Assembly (NCBI GenBank): GCA_015657535.1
Contig: JADHZB010001307.1
Span: forward strand, 1,336-43,614
DNA from: Nephromyces sp. MM_2019
Lineage: Eukaryota; Apicomplexa; Aconoidasida; Nephromycida
Length of the DNA stretch: 42,279 bases
Direction of reading: 5' to 3'
Part shown: positions 24,766 through 36,644 of the stretch, one piece after another
How the letters are laid out: each line of letters begins with the position of its first letter
Position numbering within the stretch: the first letter of the stretch is position 1
Position numbers and translations under genes: made by a program
Notes under the pieces: model-generated
What the model was told of the DNA's origin: nothing
Database searches by the model: none
Seen by the model: the letters and a program-made list of their open reading frames with translations, nothing else

Positions 24766-26305
24766 TATACACATTTTCAAAAACCTTGTAATTTGTATGA
24801 ATATGTGTGAGTTGAGTTTTCATGATGTATATCATTGAAATAATTGAACCTAGGTAAGGGTGAAAGTGGGATATATTACTCTATTTATTTTTCAATTTAG
24901 TGTGTATTATATGTTTTGAACATATTACTTAATTCGAATACATTTTTATCATTACTCACACTTTATTGATATATATATATATATGCATCACATCTAACCA
25001 AACCTATCAACTTATATGTACTCTTTACTATAAATAAGTCAATCCCAATAAACACAGATATATATATAAGTTATTCAATCTATCTCTACCCTCTAAAACA
25101 AGTTATCCAATCTATCTATACATGGATTGTTTTTATTATTATTATACACACAACTCCTTACACACATTTTCTTGCACACATATTTTTTCTTAAACACACA
25201 TTTTCTTAAACACATTGAACACTATGAAATATATCTAACTCTATTTAGTAAATATCTTCTATCAATTTTTTATTTTTTCATTCATTAATCTTACTAAAAA
25301 ACTCGTTAATTCATAAAATAATTTTATACTCAAAATTGGTGAAATAATGTGTAAATCTCTTTCTTATTTCAGAAAAGATAAAAACATATTATCAAATAAC
25401 TTTAAGTTACACACATATGTAATGTATATATTTACGAAGTGGTAAACCTTTCTATTATATACAAGATATGTATGTATATATATAATAGTTTTATGTATAA
25501 GAGGTGTATATATAAGATGTGTGTAGATAAAAAGTATTAAACTACTGTAGCATATATACTAAATATATATAATATATATATATATTGTTATGTGATTAAG
25601 ACACGATGTAACATATTGACTAGGATATTTCAATATATTTACACACAATGAAAATCATCTATATATTGTAGGCTATACAAGGAGATGATAATACATAAGC
25701 CTTATGAAAATATATAGTAATTGATATAGAGTATTCATTTCAATCTTTTTAGTCAAAATAATAAATATATATATAAAGATATATATAAGATGATTAAATA
25801 TATATAGGATGTATATTGTATATAGTAAATAGGTAGTCACATATTATGATGATTATAAATATAAGATTACTAATAAGTGAGTAATAGATCTCTTAAGTAT
25901 GTGTGTGTATAATTATATATCTTAATTAATTACATAAGCTAAAATAAAAAGTAAAAAAAATTTTTTTAGTATAAACATCCTAAAGAAAAAAAATAATAAT
26001 CTAAATATTTATATATAAATAAAATATAAAAGATTAAATCGGGTTAAAAGGTGAATAAGATATTCTCCCAGATAATTATATATATATTTATACATACGTG
26101 CATCTGTGTGTGTAGTGTGTTTGTGTGATATTTGTGTAAATGAAATCTAAAGTGTTCAGTCTTACAGAAAAAACAAAATTTTTCTAACTGTTTTTATTTG
26201 TAAATAAAAAGATTATTTCATATAAGTTAGGTAAGTAGAAAATATATAATCCTTCATATGAATATCTACAAGGTAGTCTATTCTTTGCACATTTTTATGA
26301 GTGAT
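24766..26305. other. Convergent intergenic region, 1.5 kb
   Basis: Sits between the 3' ends of DDX56 (plus) and the AMPK gamma gene (minus). No coding exon was found. The plus strand is C-rich (many ACACA steps) up to about 25400 and G-rich (TGTGT steps) after about 25440, which suggests where the two transcripts end. Short (TA)n tracts occur at 24968-24984 and 25567-25585. An A6T7 run lies near 25953-25967. Confidence 0.6.
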
Positions 26306-27259
26306 TTAATTTCGATTATGCGCAGGGTGTGAATTTGGTAATTGACTCTCAGACGGTACACGTGTGAATTTACCAAGCAAATCAGCCAAATTTTGCATAA
26401 TATCTGTTAATGAAATCATACCTGTCATCCTACCATTGTCATCTAATAAAAATATTCGATGAACCTGTTTAAAAAAATTTGAATGAGTTTGCTAATATCA
26501 TTAATTTATATTTTATTATCTAATATAAATCATGCCTTAAGAAACATACAGACATGTTATAAATCTGTGTTATACATCTATTCAAATCATCAAATATAAC
26601 TACACTTACTGATTGTGTATTCTTAACCATGTCTGCCAAAAATATATCAATCATCTCCTGAAGTGAGGCTGTTTCAGGTAACCTTGCATATGCCTCTGCT
26701 TTCTACACACATATATACATGTATATATTTATATTGTTCAAATTCTTGTGATACACATCATACGTATAATAATCTAGATCATATTATGTTCATTATCAAG
26801 AGTTTTACGCACAATAAATCAAAATTGCTCTAGTAATAAAAATCCACGAGTATTTTATACATAAAATTATAAAAAGTGTTGCACACATATATAGTTATCT
26901 AGAATGTTGCAAACAAATAATGTGTTACACACAAATAATTGTCAAGCGTGCTACATATCATCCATCAAGAGTGTTGTACACATATAAATCAAAAATATAT
27001 CATATAGTTATAATTAATAAGTCATATAATAATTGATAATTTGACTCACCAAATAACCTTTTCTTCGTAGGAAGGAAACAAATTTGAACTATAAAATTAG
27101 GTAATAGGGTAAAGGTAAAATATAAAAATAATGTGTGTGCAAATATTTTAAATTTATTTAGTGAAAATTTCAACATATAGATAAGTGTGAGATTACCGCA
27201 GGCTCATTCATAATAATCTCAGATTGGAGTTCATCTTGAGCTAGGCAGATATACTGAGA

Positions 27260-27297
<38 letters not shown>

Positions 27298-30014
27298 ATG
27301 TGTGTACTAATATATGTATGTATATGAATGTGTCTATAGGTGTATATAATTATGTATATAATATATTCTATATTATATTTGCAAATTAATATGTGCTTGT
27401 AGATATGTGTATATGATTATTTAAGCATACATAAGTGTGTTTATATGTCTATATAACTATATGTGCATAAGTATATGTGTGAATTTGATTAAATTATTAT
27501 TATAATTTATGATGATAATTGTTAAGAGAAAGCGAGATATTGGTGTGGAGTGTGTAAATGTCTTAAATATCTTAAAATCCTTATAATAATACTTACTTTG
27601 ATTTCTCTAACAGTAATAACTTCCAAGACAGTGTTTGAATCTCTATCAGAAACTATAGGGAGTGCTGAGAATTTAAACCTTTCCATCAAAATCATGGCCT
27701 TTATTGATTTATAAAATAATAAAAAAAATCACAAATTAAATTAAATTCATAAAGTTTTTATGTATAATATATTATATTTTAACCTTGAGGAGAGATTCTG
27801 ATTGCATTAACTTTACAATGGGTCCTTTTGAAGCATTCTTTATAGAAATACTACTATAATTTTCGATTTCCTTTATGATATCACTTTTCTATAATGTGTA
27901 AAATGCGTTATAAATAATATATTCAATGAAATAAATGAGTTCAGGAGGTGTGTATAATACGAAAATGATTTCAAGATTCTTATGCATTGGAATAATTCAG
28001 TAAGTTCATCATTTTAGCTAAGGATATGTAAAAATATACACACACAAATTTATTAACTAACATTTAGTATAAAAAGCATATCTGCAGGGCTTAAAACGCG
28101 TACAAGCCTCTTTCTATCAAATATTGGGCTGAAATTTGATTAATTTAAGATATTTGATAATTAGCGTTGAAAATACAGAAATATAAGGTGATATGGATCT
28201 TTATATAAATAATTAAGTTATCTATAGACGTCTTATCACTTATATGATATAGATAAATTAGGAAAATGAGAATTGTGGCTATTATTAATGAGGTTTTAAA
28301 GTTTTGAGATAAATCATCAGAATGTAACAATTAAACATACACGCGACAGCATGGCTTGAATGCAGCGCAAAGTGATGCGATAGTGTCAGTTACGTCATAG
28401 CGAACAAAGGGAGACTTTTTTGAGATATCTGGAAAAATAATTAATACAATCTTATTCATAAAGATCGAATAATATATATTGCTTAATATAGGAGAATAAG
28501 CCTATATCTTACTCATGAAACTCACTTGCAATTTTCCCTATCTTTTCTTCTTTTATCATGGAGAAAATTTCAGTAAAAGAGCGATTATTCCAAGACTTGT
28601 GTATCATTATTATGTAATATAGAAAATCCTGCAAGGAATATAATCCAAAGCTACAGTTTCAGAGATTTGTTAAAATGCAGTTATGTATATACAATTAATT
28701 GTAAAGTTTATTGCGTGAGAATATGTTTTGTGTTTGATGTTTAACTATTTAAATGTAAAAATGGAATTGAAAATTTAGGGTTATAGCTAAAGCGGAAAAC
28801 GTGTGTATTCGGTGTTTTTTGACTTACTCGAACATCAGCAAAGGAGAAGTACGATCGTGGGAAACAAAAACGAGTGATTGAATCATGTTGGATAACGCAA
28901 CTTCTCAGGTCATGTTTATCCAACAGTTGTAAGAATACTGAAACAGTTTCATTCTCATTCAAAACAACCGTATTTTGTTCCGGAAGAAGATGTAGGATCT
29001 GAATATCAGTTATATGATTGGAATTATATATTATGTTACTATCGCTTAATTATATAATATATCTAAATATGAACATTCAGTAAAGTTATATTTGGTTTGA
29101 GAGTGTGAGAATGTTTGAATCGAGGATGTTCTGGTGTTTGAGTTAAGTATATGCAGGATTTTGGGTTCAGGATAGATGTATATTAGGATTTAGAGTGTGC
29201 GAATGCCTGGGTGTGAGAATGTTTGAAGCGATAAATTCAAATAAATTTATCAAAAAGCGTGGACAGATAATCATTAAAAATTCAAAAACATTTAAATTAT
29301 AATTACAAGTCAATTTATATTAGTGGATAGCAATTTCATCAATAGCATGCATATGGATATTTATCAAGATTATAAGTATAAGTGAAGTAACGATTTATAT
29401 TGCTTTTCATTGAATAATTGTAGTACATACACAGGTTTAGTCACCGATTCAATTTTTCGTGAGCGTAGATCTCTGAGGTTGGTGGAAAAGTTGACTGAGG
29501 GGCTATTGTTTAGATCACTGCTTTGAGGCTCATAGGAGAGGCTCATGGCAGGTGGTAACTGTGTTGTAGCCCTATCAAATTCATCTCGGGTCCAGCTCGA
29601 AGCTCCCTGGGAATTTTTTTCATTCAGGAGGTCTTGTCGGGTGTTGTAGAAGTGCTGATTATAAGTGTTGACAGTGTGTTGAGGAGAGTTAACGAGTTGC
29701 CGTGTGGCCTTTTTCAGCTGTTTAAATGATAGCCCCGAGGACGATTCGACGGTTGGATGTGCATAGTATCCAAAATTTAGACGAGTCTCATAGATAGAGC
29801 TACTTGTGTAGTCGTTTGGCTTGGTTGATTTCTCAGGTGTGTTACTTTTCAACTGAGGGGTTATGGTTATATGGGACCTTAGTCCATCATCATGGTTGTC
29901 AATGAGTTGTAGTTGTAGGGCTACATGTCGAAGGATATAAGGTGGAATGGGTTCATGAGTAAGGTTGGAAGCTAGTTCAGCCTTTTGATTGGAGATTTGA
30001 TCTATATTATTCAT
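26306..30014 (-). CDS. AMPK/SNF1 gamma subunit (SNF4-like), four CBS motifs
   Basis: Eleven exons on the minus strand: 30014-29433, 28998-28828, 28628-28526, 28428-28341, 28128-28062, 27888-27784, 27698-27597, 27253-27197, 27088-27050, 26702-26610, 26464-26306. They sum to 522 codons (521 residues) with every phase consistent. The gamma subunit binds AMP/ADP/ATP and lets the AMPK kinase sense energy. CBS1 is about 195-258, with DLRS (Arg226, matching human R70) and SFAD (D249). The linker helix is DFLYYIIMIHKSW, as in human DFINILHRY. CBS2 is about 292-337, with CCRVPIFD (312-319) where human has HRLPVID, so the His is Cys. CBS3 is about 360-405, with FKFSALPIV and TVRE where human has an Asp. 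CBS4 is about 445-500, with VHRIFLLDD (His471-Arg472) and SLTDI (D490). The 194-residue N-terminal extension is Ser/Thr/Gln-rich and unrecognised. Confidence 0.9.
27262..27294. repeat. (TA)n microsatellite in AMPK gamma intron
   Basis: An uninterrupted (TA)n run of about 33 bp lies eight bases inside the intron, next to the CTCTCAG acceptor (minus strand) of the exon ending at 27253. It directly precedes the acceptor, as TA repeats also do in DDX56 intron 5. Confidence 0.9.
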
Positions 30015-30970
30015 AAGTTAAAGAAATTCATTCGAATGGATATATTTAATTGGTTTCAATGTTTGAATTATTTTCTAACAAGTACAGACAGAATTGTGTT
30101 TGTCTTTGTTTAGCAACCTAGAAGTAGCATATCACACTTCATATAGTATTTATGCTTTCGAGTTTACAATATAAGTAATCTATATTTAAATATTAATCAA
30201 TTAGGGAAATTTGATACGGTGAGTTTAGGTCTAATTTATAGGCTTAATATATTTATATATGGTGCACTTTACATTTAATCTGTTTAAATCGATAGCTTTA
30301 AAAATTTGACTGAAAGAATTTAATTATCACTGATAATTGAAAAAACTTGGAACATTTGATCTCCAAGTAATAATTATAGAATTGTGAAATATTTATTTAT
30401 ATTTGATTTTTATAAGAATATGATAGAATTTTGATGTTATCAATATTTTATACTCCTCAAGTTTATTAATTCTTATTATTCAAGACGTTGTTTTCTATTA
30501 TTTATAAATCGAAGTGAAATCAACTTGTTAAATCAAAGCTTAATAATGAGACAATAGGGTTCAAGTAGAATTAAAAAAGGAAGACTTTAAAACTACTAAC
30601 TTAATATATATACTTTACAAGATATAACAATTGAATATTTACTCATTTCAATGAGTAATTATATTGTGTGAGAATATATTGGAGATGTGAGAGTTTGATG
30701 AAAGCTTCACTGTGTGTATAATTATCAAGGCAAAGGAATAAAAGAGGAATTAGTTTAAGGTTATTGGATTAATTATAATAGATATTTTTATTACTAAATC
30801 AATACAAACCAACTAAAAATCAATTAGAGAGTAAGTCATTTAGATAGTCCAATCTAGTTATTGAACTTGTATAAGGTTAGGTCCTAACACTAAACTAAAA
30901 CTTAAATTAACCCAGGTATCACTTTAAAAGTTCTATGTAATAAAATAAAAAATTAGAGAATTAAATAAAC
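30015..30970. other. Divergent promoter region
   Basis: The 956-bp gap between the AMPK gamma start (minus) and the DUF4211 gene start (plus) must hold both promoters. No exon was found. The plus strand is G-rich up to about 30780 (16 G to 3 C in 30661-30720) and then turns neutral or C-rich, placing the change of transcription-linked bias about 190 bp before the plus start codon. Confidence 0.6.
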
Positions 30971-33907
30971 ATGGGAAGGAAAAAACATCTAGTTCGACTA
31001 GCTAGATCTTCTTCTTCCCGTTCACCTTCTACCTCACACACCACAAACGATCCACCTGTGGCCCCTCAAAGGAAGAGATTACGTAGACTCTCTGTAGAAG
31101 AGAATGAACCATCTATTTTAGTCTCACCTGAAAAACCAAAGAATAATGGGAAAAATAAATTATTAGCTTTGGCTAAAGAGATAGAAAATAAGCGGAAGAA
31201 ACAAAGACGTTCAAGTTATAGTTATAACTACTCTGAGAGTGAATCTGAGGTTGAATCAGGTAGTCATAGGGAACTATTTAATACAATTCAATGTCTAATA
31301 TCTTAGGATTTACCAATTGATTGCATTCTCGTTATTTCATGTATTTTTTATTCAGATATTTCTCGAATCGTAGATATAACATTCGAGTGAAAAAACGTTT
31401 TATGGATAATCAAAACATTGATTTTATCCTTCATTTCATTATTAACAGTTCATCATTAACTTTCTAATTTACATGATTGAATTTTATCAGATCCAGGAGA
31501 TGTTGAGATTCCAAAAGCGAATTTACTTAGATCTTCATTTACAAATGTAATTATTTAGTTTATATCATCAAAATTAAGGTAGCCAATCTCCCTCTATTTC
31601 CTTAGTTTTTTTCCAATCGGAATGTAGGCTCCGAAAAGGATTATTATTCTGAAGGAGAATTTGATGATTTTATCTGTGACGATGATGAGGAGGTTGTAGT
31701 AAGAGGTAAAATTAATATAAATATTCTAGTTAGACTGTTTCCGTAAAGTCATGATCACCCGCTTTTAATGTTGACCAACAATAATTGTTTATGTCCCTTT
31801 AATATTTTATTATAAGATGAAGATGGAGATGCGAGTTTATCAGGATCTGATGTATATTCTCCATCTGATGAAATCTACCTACGAAGAGAATATGAAGAAA
31901 TGCAAAACCAGAAGCTGCTAGCTATGGTAAGTCAGTCACTTAACCCAACAAATCAATTTAATACATTTTAAGAAAATTCTTATCCAATCTTAGGAGTCAC
32001 TTTCTTTTATCAAAGCCTTTAAGAGATACATTATGTATTTGGGTCTTTGTATGTTTTCACCTAACTTTCAATTTCCTTTCCAAAGTGAATTAGCAAACCC
32101 AATTCAAAACAATTATAAAGGTCACTTCCATAAAATTTTACTCATTTGAAAAGAATGCTTTTCTTAAATATGAAAATTAAATAAAGTCCTGCTTTATAAC
32201 TTAGATCAAACGCTGTTAAAAGTGTATAATCTATTAGCTTTTCTGTATTATATAAATTATCACTTGACCACTCACTCATTCACACTTTATAATCATTTAC
32301 AGCTGATCAAAAACGTGTCTATGACTCTGCTTACTTCCAACCGGTGAGAGTCTTTCCCATAATTATATTTACTTATATACATGACCATAACCTATGATAG
32401 GCTTATAAACGTCAAACACTCATAGTAATTCATCCTTTTTTATCCTTTCAGGCAATAGATAAAATCGAAAAGTTTGTGTTGGCCAAAAGGGATCAAGTAG
32501 GTAGCATTTATAAAAGAAATTAATAAAATAATCAAATTTCTTCATATCTACTATACAGCACCAAATTTCATATTTTATCTGTGTTTAATAGTATGATACT
32601 AAACCCTTTCCTAAAGAATTCAAGCAAACCTTATCTTTATACTCTAATATAAATCATCAAGAATTGGAAGATATAGATGAGTAACAATACTAAGCTTTAT
32701 AATTTTTAATTGACATATCTTTATTTATTTTTTAGCTTAGCCTCCTACTTAACATTATATTTTTTCTTTCAGTGTCAAAATGTGCCAAGCTTGCCGAAGC
32801 TACAGAGGGGTCCGGTATGAACTTCTTTTAGATGGAAATCAATATAATTCTGGTAAATGAAATAGATTTTTTCAAAGAAGTTGGACCACAAAACTATTTT
32901 TCACTTTTTCGGAATTTATTTTAAATTATTTAGTTGCTATATAATTGAGATCGATTAATACCCAAGTTTCTTTTGTCTCAATTCAATTCAGCTAAAGTGT
33001 GGGATGGTGATATTTCTGAATGGTATAGATCCAGTAATAACCCATGGCTTGGAACTGAAGCCTTTCCTGGCTGCCCTGGTAACTTATGCAGTTGTTTAGT
33101 TATCAAGTTAAAGTTTGATATGAATCATTTTAGTTACAAGTTCTTAATAAATACAAGCATATTTAGCTCTTAACTGGCGACATCTTATCAGACCCGACCC
33201 ATAATTTAGTTGATCAAACATCCCCTGTCACTGATGATAATCCTACTGAAGTTACAACACGCTCTTATAAAAATTATACAATTTCCAAAGGTTTGTATAT
33301 AATTTCTCCTAATCTATAATTAAGAAATCCTTGTTATTAAACAATAAATTATTTAATTTTTGCAAAAATTATCTATACATTGATTTTATTCTTACAGATG
33401 GGAAGCTTAATCTTACCCCCGGGGGAATCATTACACGCTGCCAAGTACCTGTTGGTGAGATAATTTCCTAATTATTATTCAAAATTATATTACCCTAATT
33501 TTAACTATAATAACTTGGAACCAAAATTAATTTATTTATTTTGTCTTTTGAATTAAGGCTCTCATTGTTGTATACAAGCCAAAATGTGGCACCATCTACA
33601 TCATTATAAATATTATTTATTAAATTTGATTTATAACAAACTAAAAAAGGCTGACGTTTCGAAGTTGCAAGAGCCATTAGTATTGATTAAACAATTTAAA
33701 AAGGTATGTGTCAAAGTATAAACAAACAACTAAACCATCTTAATTACTATTCAATTTCTAACTATAAACTTTTGTTAATTAATTTTTGTGTAGGGTAATG
33801 GGAATGATTTCTATAAAGTATTTGAATCAAAAGTAATTTCGGCTGTACCAACGAAACTCAAGAGAACTTCAAAAAATTATATAGTGCCATCTGAGCCTCT
33901 GCATTAA
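30971..33907 (+). CDS. DUF4211-domain protein, 14 exons
   Basis: Exons: 30971-31259, 31491-31546, 31606-31705, 31817-31926, 31994-32042, 32303-32343, 32452-32496, 32592-32680, 32773-32852, 32992-33078, 33192-33290, 33398-33454, 33558-33703, 33794-33907. All phases agree; 453 residues. The first 100 residues are basic and Ser/Arg-rich (RKRLRRLS, NKRKKQRRSS), probably nuclear. An acidic EFDDFICDDDEE (133-144) matches the DFIVDDDE element that opens DUF4211. Then come SFIKAFKRYI, YFQPAIDKIE, KMCQACRS (Cys264, Cys267), YELLLDGNQY and GSHCC...MWHHLHHY (368-384), in the order known for DUF4211 (C-x-x-C, 'LsGkpY', 'GrxC...lyHxLxH'). The Cys and His residues could bind zinc. The biochemical role of this family is not established to my knowledge; a chromatin or RNA-linked nuclear role is inference. 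Exon 11 uses the second of two possible acceptors (TATCAG at 33191), the only one keeping frame. Confidence 0.85.
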
Positions 33908-34433
33908 TCAATTTCCATCTTTTAAGTCTTTATTAATGTTGTATATAACATAAACTATACCTACCTCAGAATTAAGTAACAAAACTTTAGCCCCTTAATC
34001 TGACTTTTGTTGAATTGAGTGAGCTGTGATGATTTTCATCTCATTAGTCTTTTGTGAATTGTTAAGAATTACCATAAGTTGACAATTTTATATTCTGAAC
34101 TCCTTTAAAATAGTAAATTATCAATGAAGATTTATAAAGGATAACATTATCTGGCTTTTTAAAATAATATATATAAATAAGTTTAATAGCAAAACTTTTA
34201 AAATTAACGAAAATTTACAAAAACTTAAACATAACAGACTATTGTCAACCAATAAAACAACCAAACCGAATTCAAAGTTGAGATTAAGTTAATATTGCCA
34301 TTGCTTAGCTGAGGCTGTGTGTAAAGATTGCATACTATTTTATATAATATTACTGAGAGCTATTATTTACATGCCATTATTTGAATATTATTATTTTTAA
34401 GAAATAAATTGTTATCAACCTCTAACATTTATC
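33908..34433. other. Intergenic region, 0.5 kb
   Basis: AT-rich spacer between two tandem plus-strand genes. I see no coding or RNA feature. It presumably holds the 3' flank of the DUF4211 gene and the promoter of the next gene. Confidence 0.5.
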
Positions 34434-35016
34434 ATGTCTCTCTTCAATCGGATAGCTCGTAATATTTTCAGCGCAGGAGGCCAGAATCGTTCCATAGCTT
34501 TTATAGTAGGCTTCGCAGGAGCTTATGCATTTACTAACCCAGACACAAGCACTGTATATGATCTTTTTCCAACAAATAGGCAAAACAAATTTGCTTTTGT
34601 CACCTACTATTCGGTTAAACCAGACGATGAAAAGGAATTCGAGACCACAGTGAAAAGTTTATATAGATATTATCAGCAACAGAAAGGTAGGAATAATATC
34701 TCCTAATTGAACTATTTTTTTACATTCAGCTTAGCTCAATTTTTATCAACCTTTTTTATTATTCTTATCATGTTACCTTGAATAATATATATACTCTATA
34801 ACAGGTTACCTGTTTACAAAGATGATCAAAGCCAAGGACTTTTCAAAGGCAGGATATCAATATATTGCTATAAGTCTCTGGTACTCCGCCGACTATTTTC
34901 GTTTTGCAACTGATAAACCAAGCGCTCAAAGATTGATGAATGAGATACCAAGCGAAAAAGGCCAGACCAGCCTTAACAAAGTCCTTGTTGATGATTCCGA
35001 ATATAACCCTATCTAA
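34434..35016 (+). CDS. Small ABM-like dimeric alpha/beta-barrel protein with N-terminal hydrophobic helix
   Basis: Two exons, 34434-34686 and 34805-35016 (118-nt intron, phase 1), give 154 residues. The N-terminus (MSLFNRIARNIF) is basic and amphipathic and is followed by a hydrophobic stretch, about residues 22-38 (RSIAFIVGFAGAYAF). That layout suits a mitochondrial membrane-anchored or imported protein. Residues 48-130 show the ABM / dimeric ferredoxin-like pattern: FVTYYSVKPDDEKEFETTVKSL (strand, then helix), YLFTKMIKA, YIAISLWYSADYFRFA (strand, then Trp helix). In families of this fold the Trp-Tyr-Ser step sits like this. No catalytic residue can be assigned, and ABM-fold proteins range from heme oxygenases to non-enzymes. 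Location and function are inference. Confidence 0.8.
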
Positions 35017-35586
35017 ACATAATTATAATACAAGTTCTAACATCTATTAAATAAGTTTTTTAGGCTCATATATAATCCAAATTCAAAACAAATCTCCAAA
35101 TCACCTATTAAGCACTTCCAAGAGCCTGGAATAAACTTTTGAGCAAAAATACCGAAGTATCCACCCTTAATTTCTTCATCTACATTTATTTATTTTTTCC
35201 CAATTCTGTATCAAATATAAAAAAATCCCATGTGTCACCAGTTTTTCATTTTGAAGCTCTAAACATTGAATTTTATAACAGTAATTATATTTTGTTTTTG
35301 AGCTGGAGTTATTTGGCTATTTTTTGACTTTTTTTATTAAAACTCTCGAAAAATGTTAATAAATTAATTGTGAGCATATTTTATTCGACTTTTCATTGTA
35401 TTCCATATATTAATATGTAAGTTTAGTAATTCAATTCCATGGTAAAATTCTAAAACCAAGTGAGAATGAAAACTTAATTCAATTAGTTCCAAAGTAGTGT
35501 ATTTACATCTATAGAAAAATAAGTCTTCACTAAGTATCTAAATATATACAATAAAATATGTTATATATTATTCAACTTGAGTGAAA
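35017..35586. other. Intergenic region, 0.57 kb
   Basis: AT-rich spacer. A 62-codon frame (35139-35327) lacks an ATG, is hydrophobic by chance composition and is not called. No RNA gene or repeat was seen. Confidence 0.5.
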
Positions 35587-36426
35587 ATGAAAAATCTTAT
35601 TTTTTTATTACTGATTCTCCTATTATATATAATGAAAATTGAAGAAGCAGAATGTGTTTCAAATATGATAAGGAGAGACTATATAAACAAAAAAAGTGGA
35701 ATAGATTTGCCCGGAGATGATTTTGAACTTAACGAAGATGATGATAACAATGAAGATGAAGGTAAAACAGCCTCTTTATTAAATAACAACCTAGATTCTT
35801 AAATTAGATAATGATGAACAAATGGAAATCGAAAATGAGGTCAATGCATAATTATTAATTCAAGCTGCATTGAATAATTTACTTTTAACTCAGATGCAAC
35901 AAGCCCAATCAAGGTTAATTCTTAGCAATTTATAAATTATTAAAGATAAAAATTAAGCCTATTTCTTACAAAGGCAAAAAGAGAATCATGAAAAACTGGA
36001 TAAAATTTCTTGTAATTATCAATACGTAAACTTTTCGTGAAATTTCCATATCACCCAATTTAATCAGCGCTAAGTGATAGTGCTAATGCTATTGAGGTCT
36101 AACAAATCCATACTACCAAACAAAACTAGGAAAACTAAACTATAAGCGTAGGAAGCTGAAAATGATGAGGCTATGAAGGAAGAGAATGGGGAAATCGAAG
36201 AAGAAAAAGAGGAGGTAACTAAAGTAATTCATTTCGAAAATACATTAAGAATTTGGGCTCTTGTTCAAGAAAAAGGAAAGCCCTAAAATAGACATTAAGG
36301 ATTTAATGGCCGAAATTGTGAATGTAAGGACATAATAAAATTTTATTTGTCATTGGAATTCAATTACCGATTCAGCTTAGCATGGAATTGGCTGATGTTA
36401 ACAAAAGGCTAAGTCTTTTAGATTAA
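35587..36426 (+). CDS. Acidic secreted protein encoded by eight tiny exons
   Basis: Not recognised. Exons: 35587-35761, 35808-35839, 35894-35913, 35974-36011, 36068-36096, 36152-36214, 36270-36323, 36376-36426. Seven introns of 46-60 nt, all GT-AG, keep frame and give 153 residues. The frame before the ATG extends only through a GTG. Residues 1-24 (MKNLIFLLLILLLYIMKIEE then AEC) form a clear signal peptide. The mature part is acidic: LPGDDFELNEDDDNNEDE and a later EEEKEE stretch, with Lys near the end. The C-terminal half (KIDIKDLMAEIVNL, ELADVNKRLSLL) has heptad-like hydrophobic spacing suggesting a coiled coil. There is one Cys, at the cleavage region. Exons of 20-38 nt are unusually small. 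In a parasite it could be an exported or vacuolar protein, but nothing shows this directly. Confidence 0.75.
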
Positions 36427-36644
36427 TTAAATCAATAATTTGTATTTCTATCAAATACAGATGCAATTTAATAATAGTTTTGTATAATAAAACATCAAAT
36501 ATTAATTTTCTGATGGATACTTTCCAGTTTTATTATAAGAAATTTGCAACTCAAAATGCAAGTGTAAAAAAAAATCATATGGATGTTGATACATTTTATA
36601 AAATTAGCTTCACATTGAAACGAAATGAAAATTTTTTACAATTG

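Noticed and set aside
33172..33225. First acceptor for DUF4211 exon 11 (ATTTAG before CTCTTAAC)
   Set aside because: It leads to a stop after 12 codons; the next acceptor (TATCAG) keeps frame with all downstream exons.
35139..35327. 62-codon frame between the ABM-like and secreted genes
   Set aside because: Starts with TTG, no ATG; Phe/Ile-rich chance translation.
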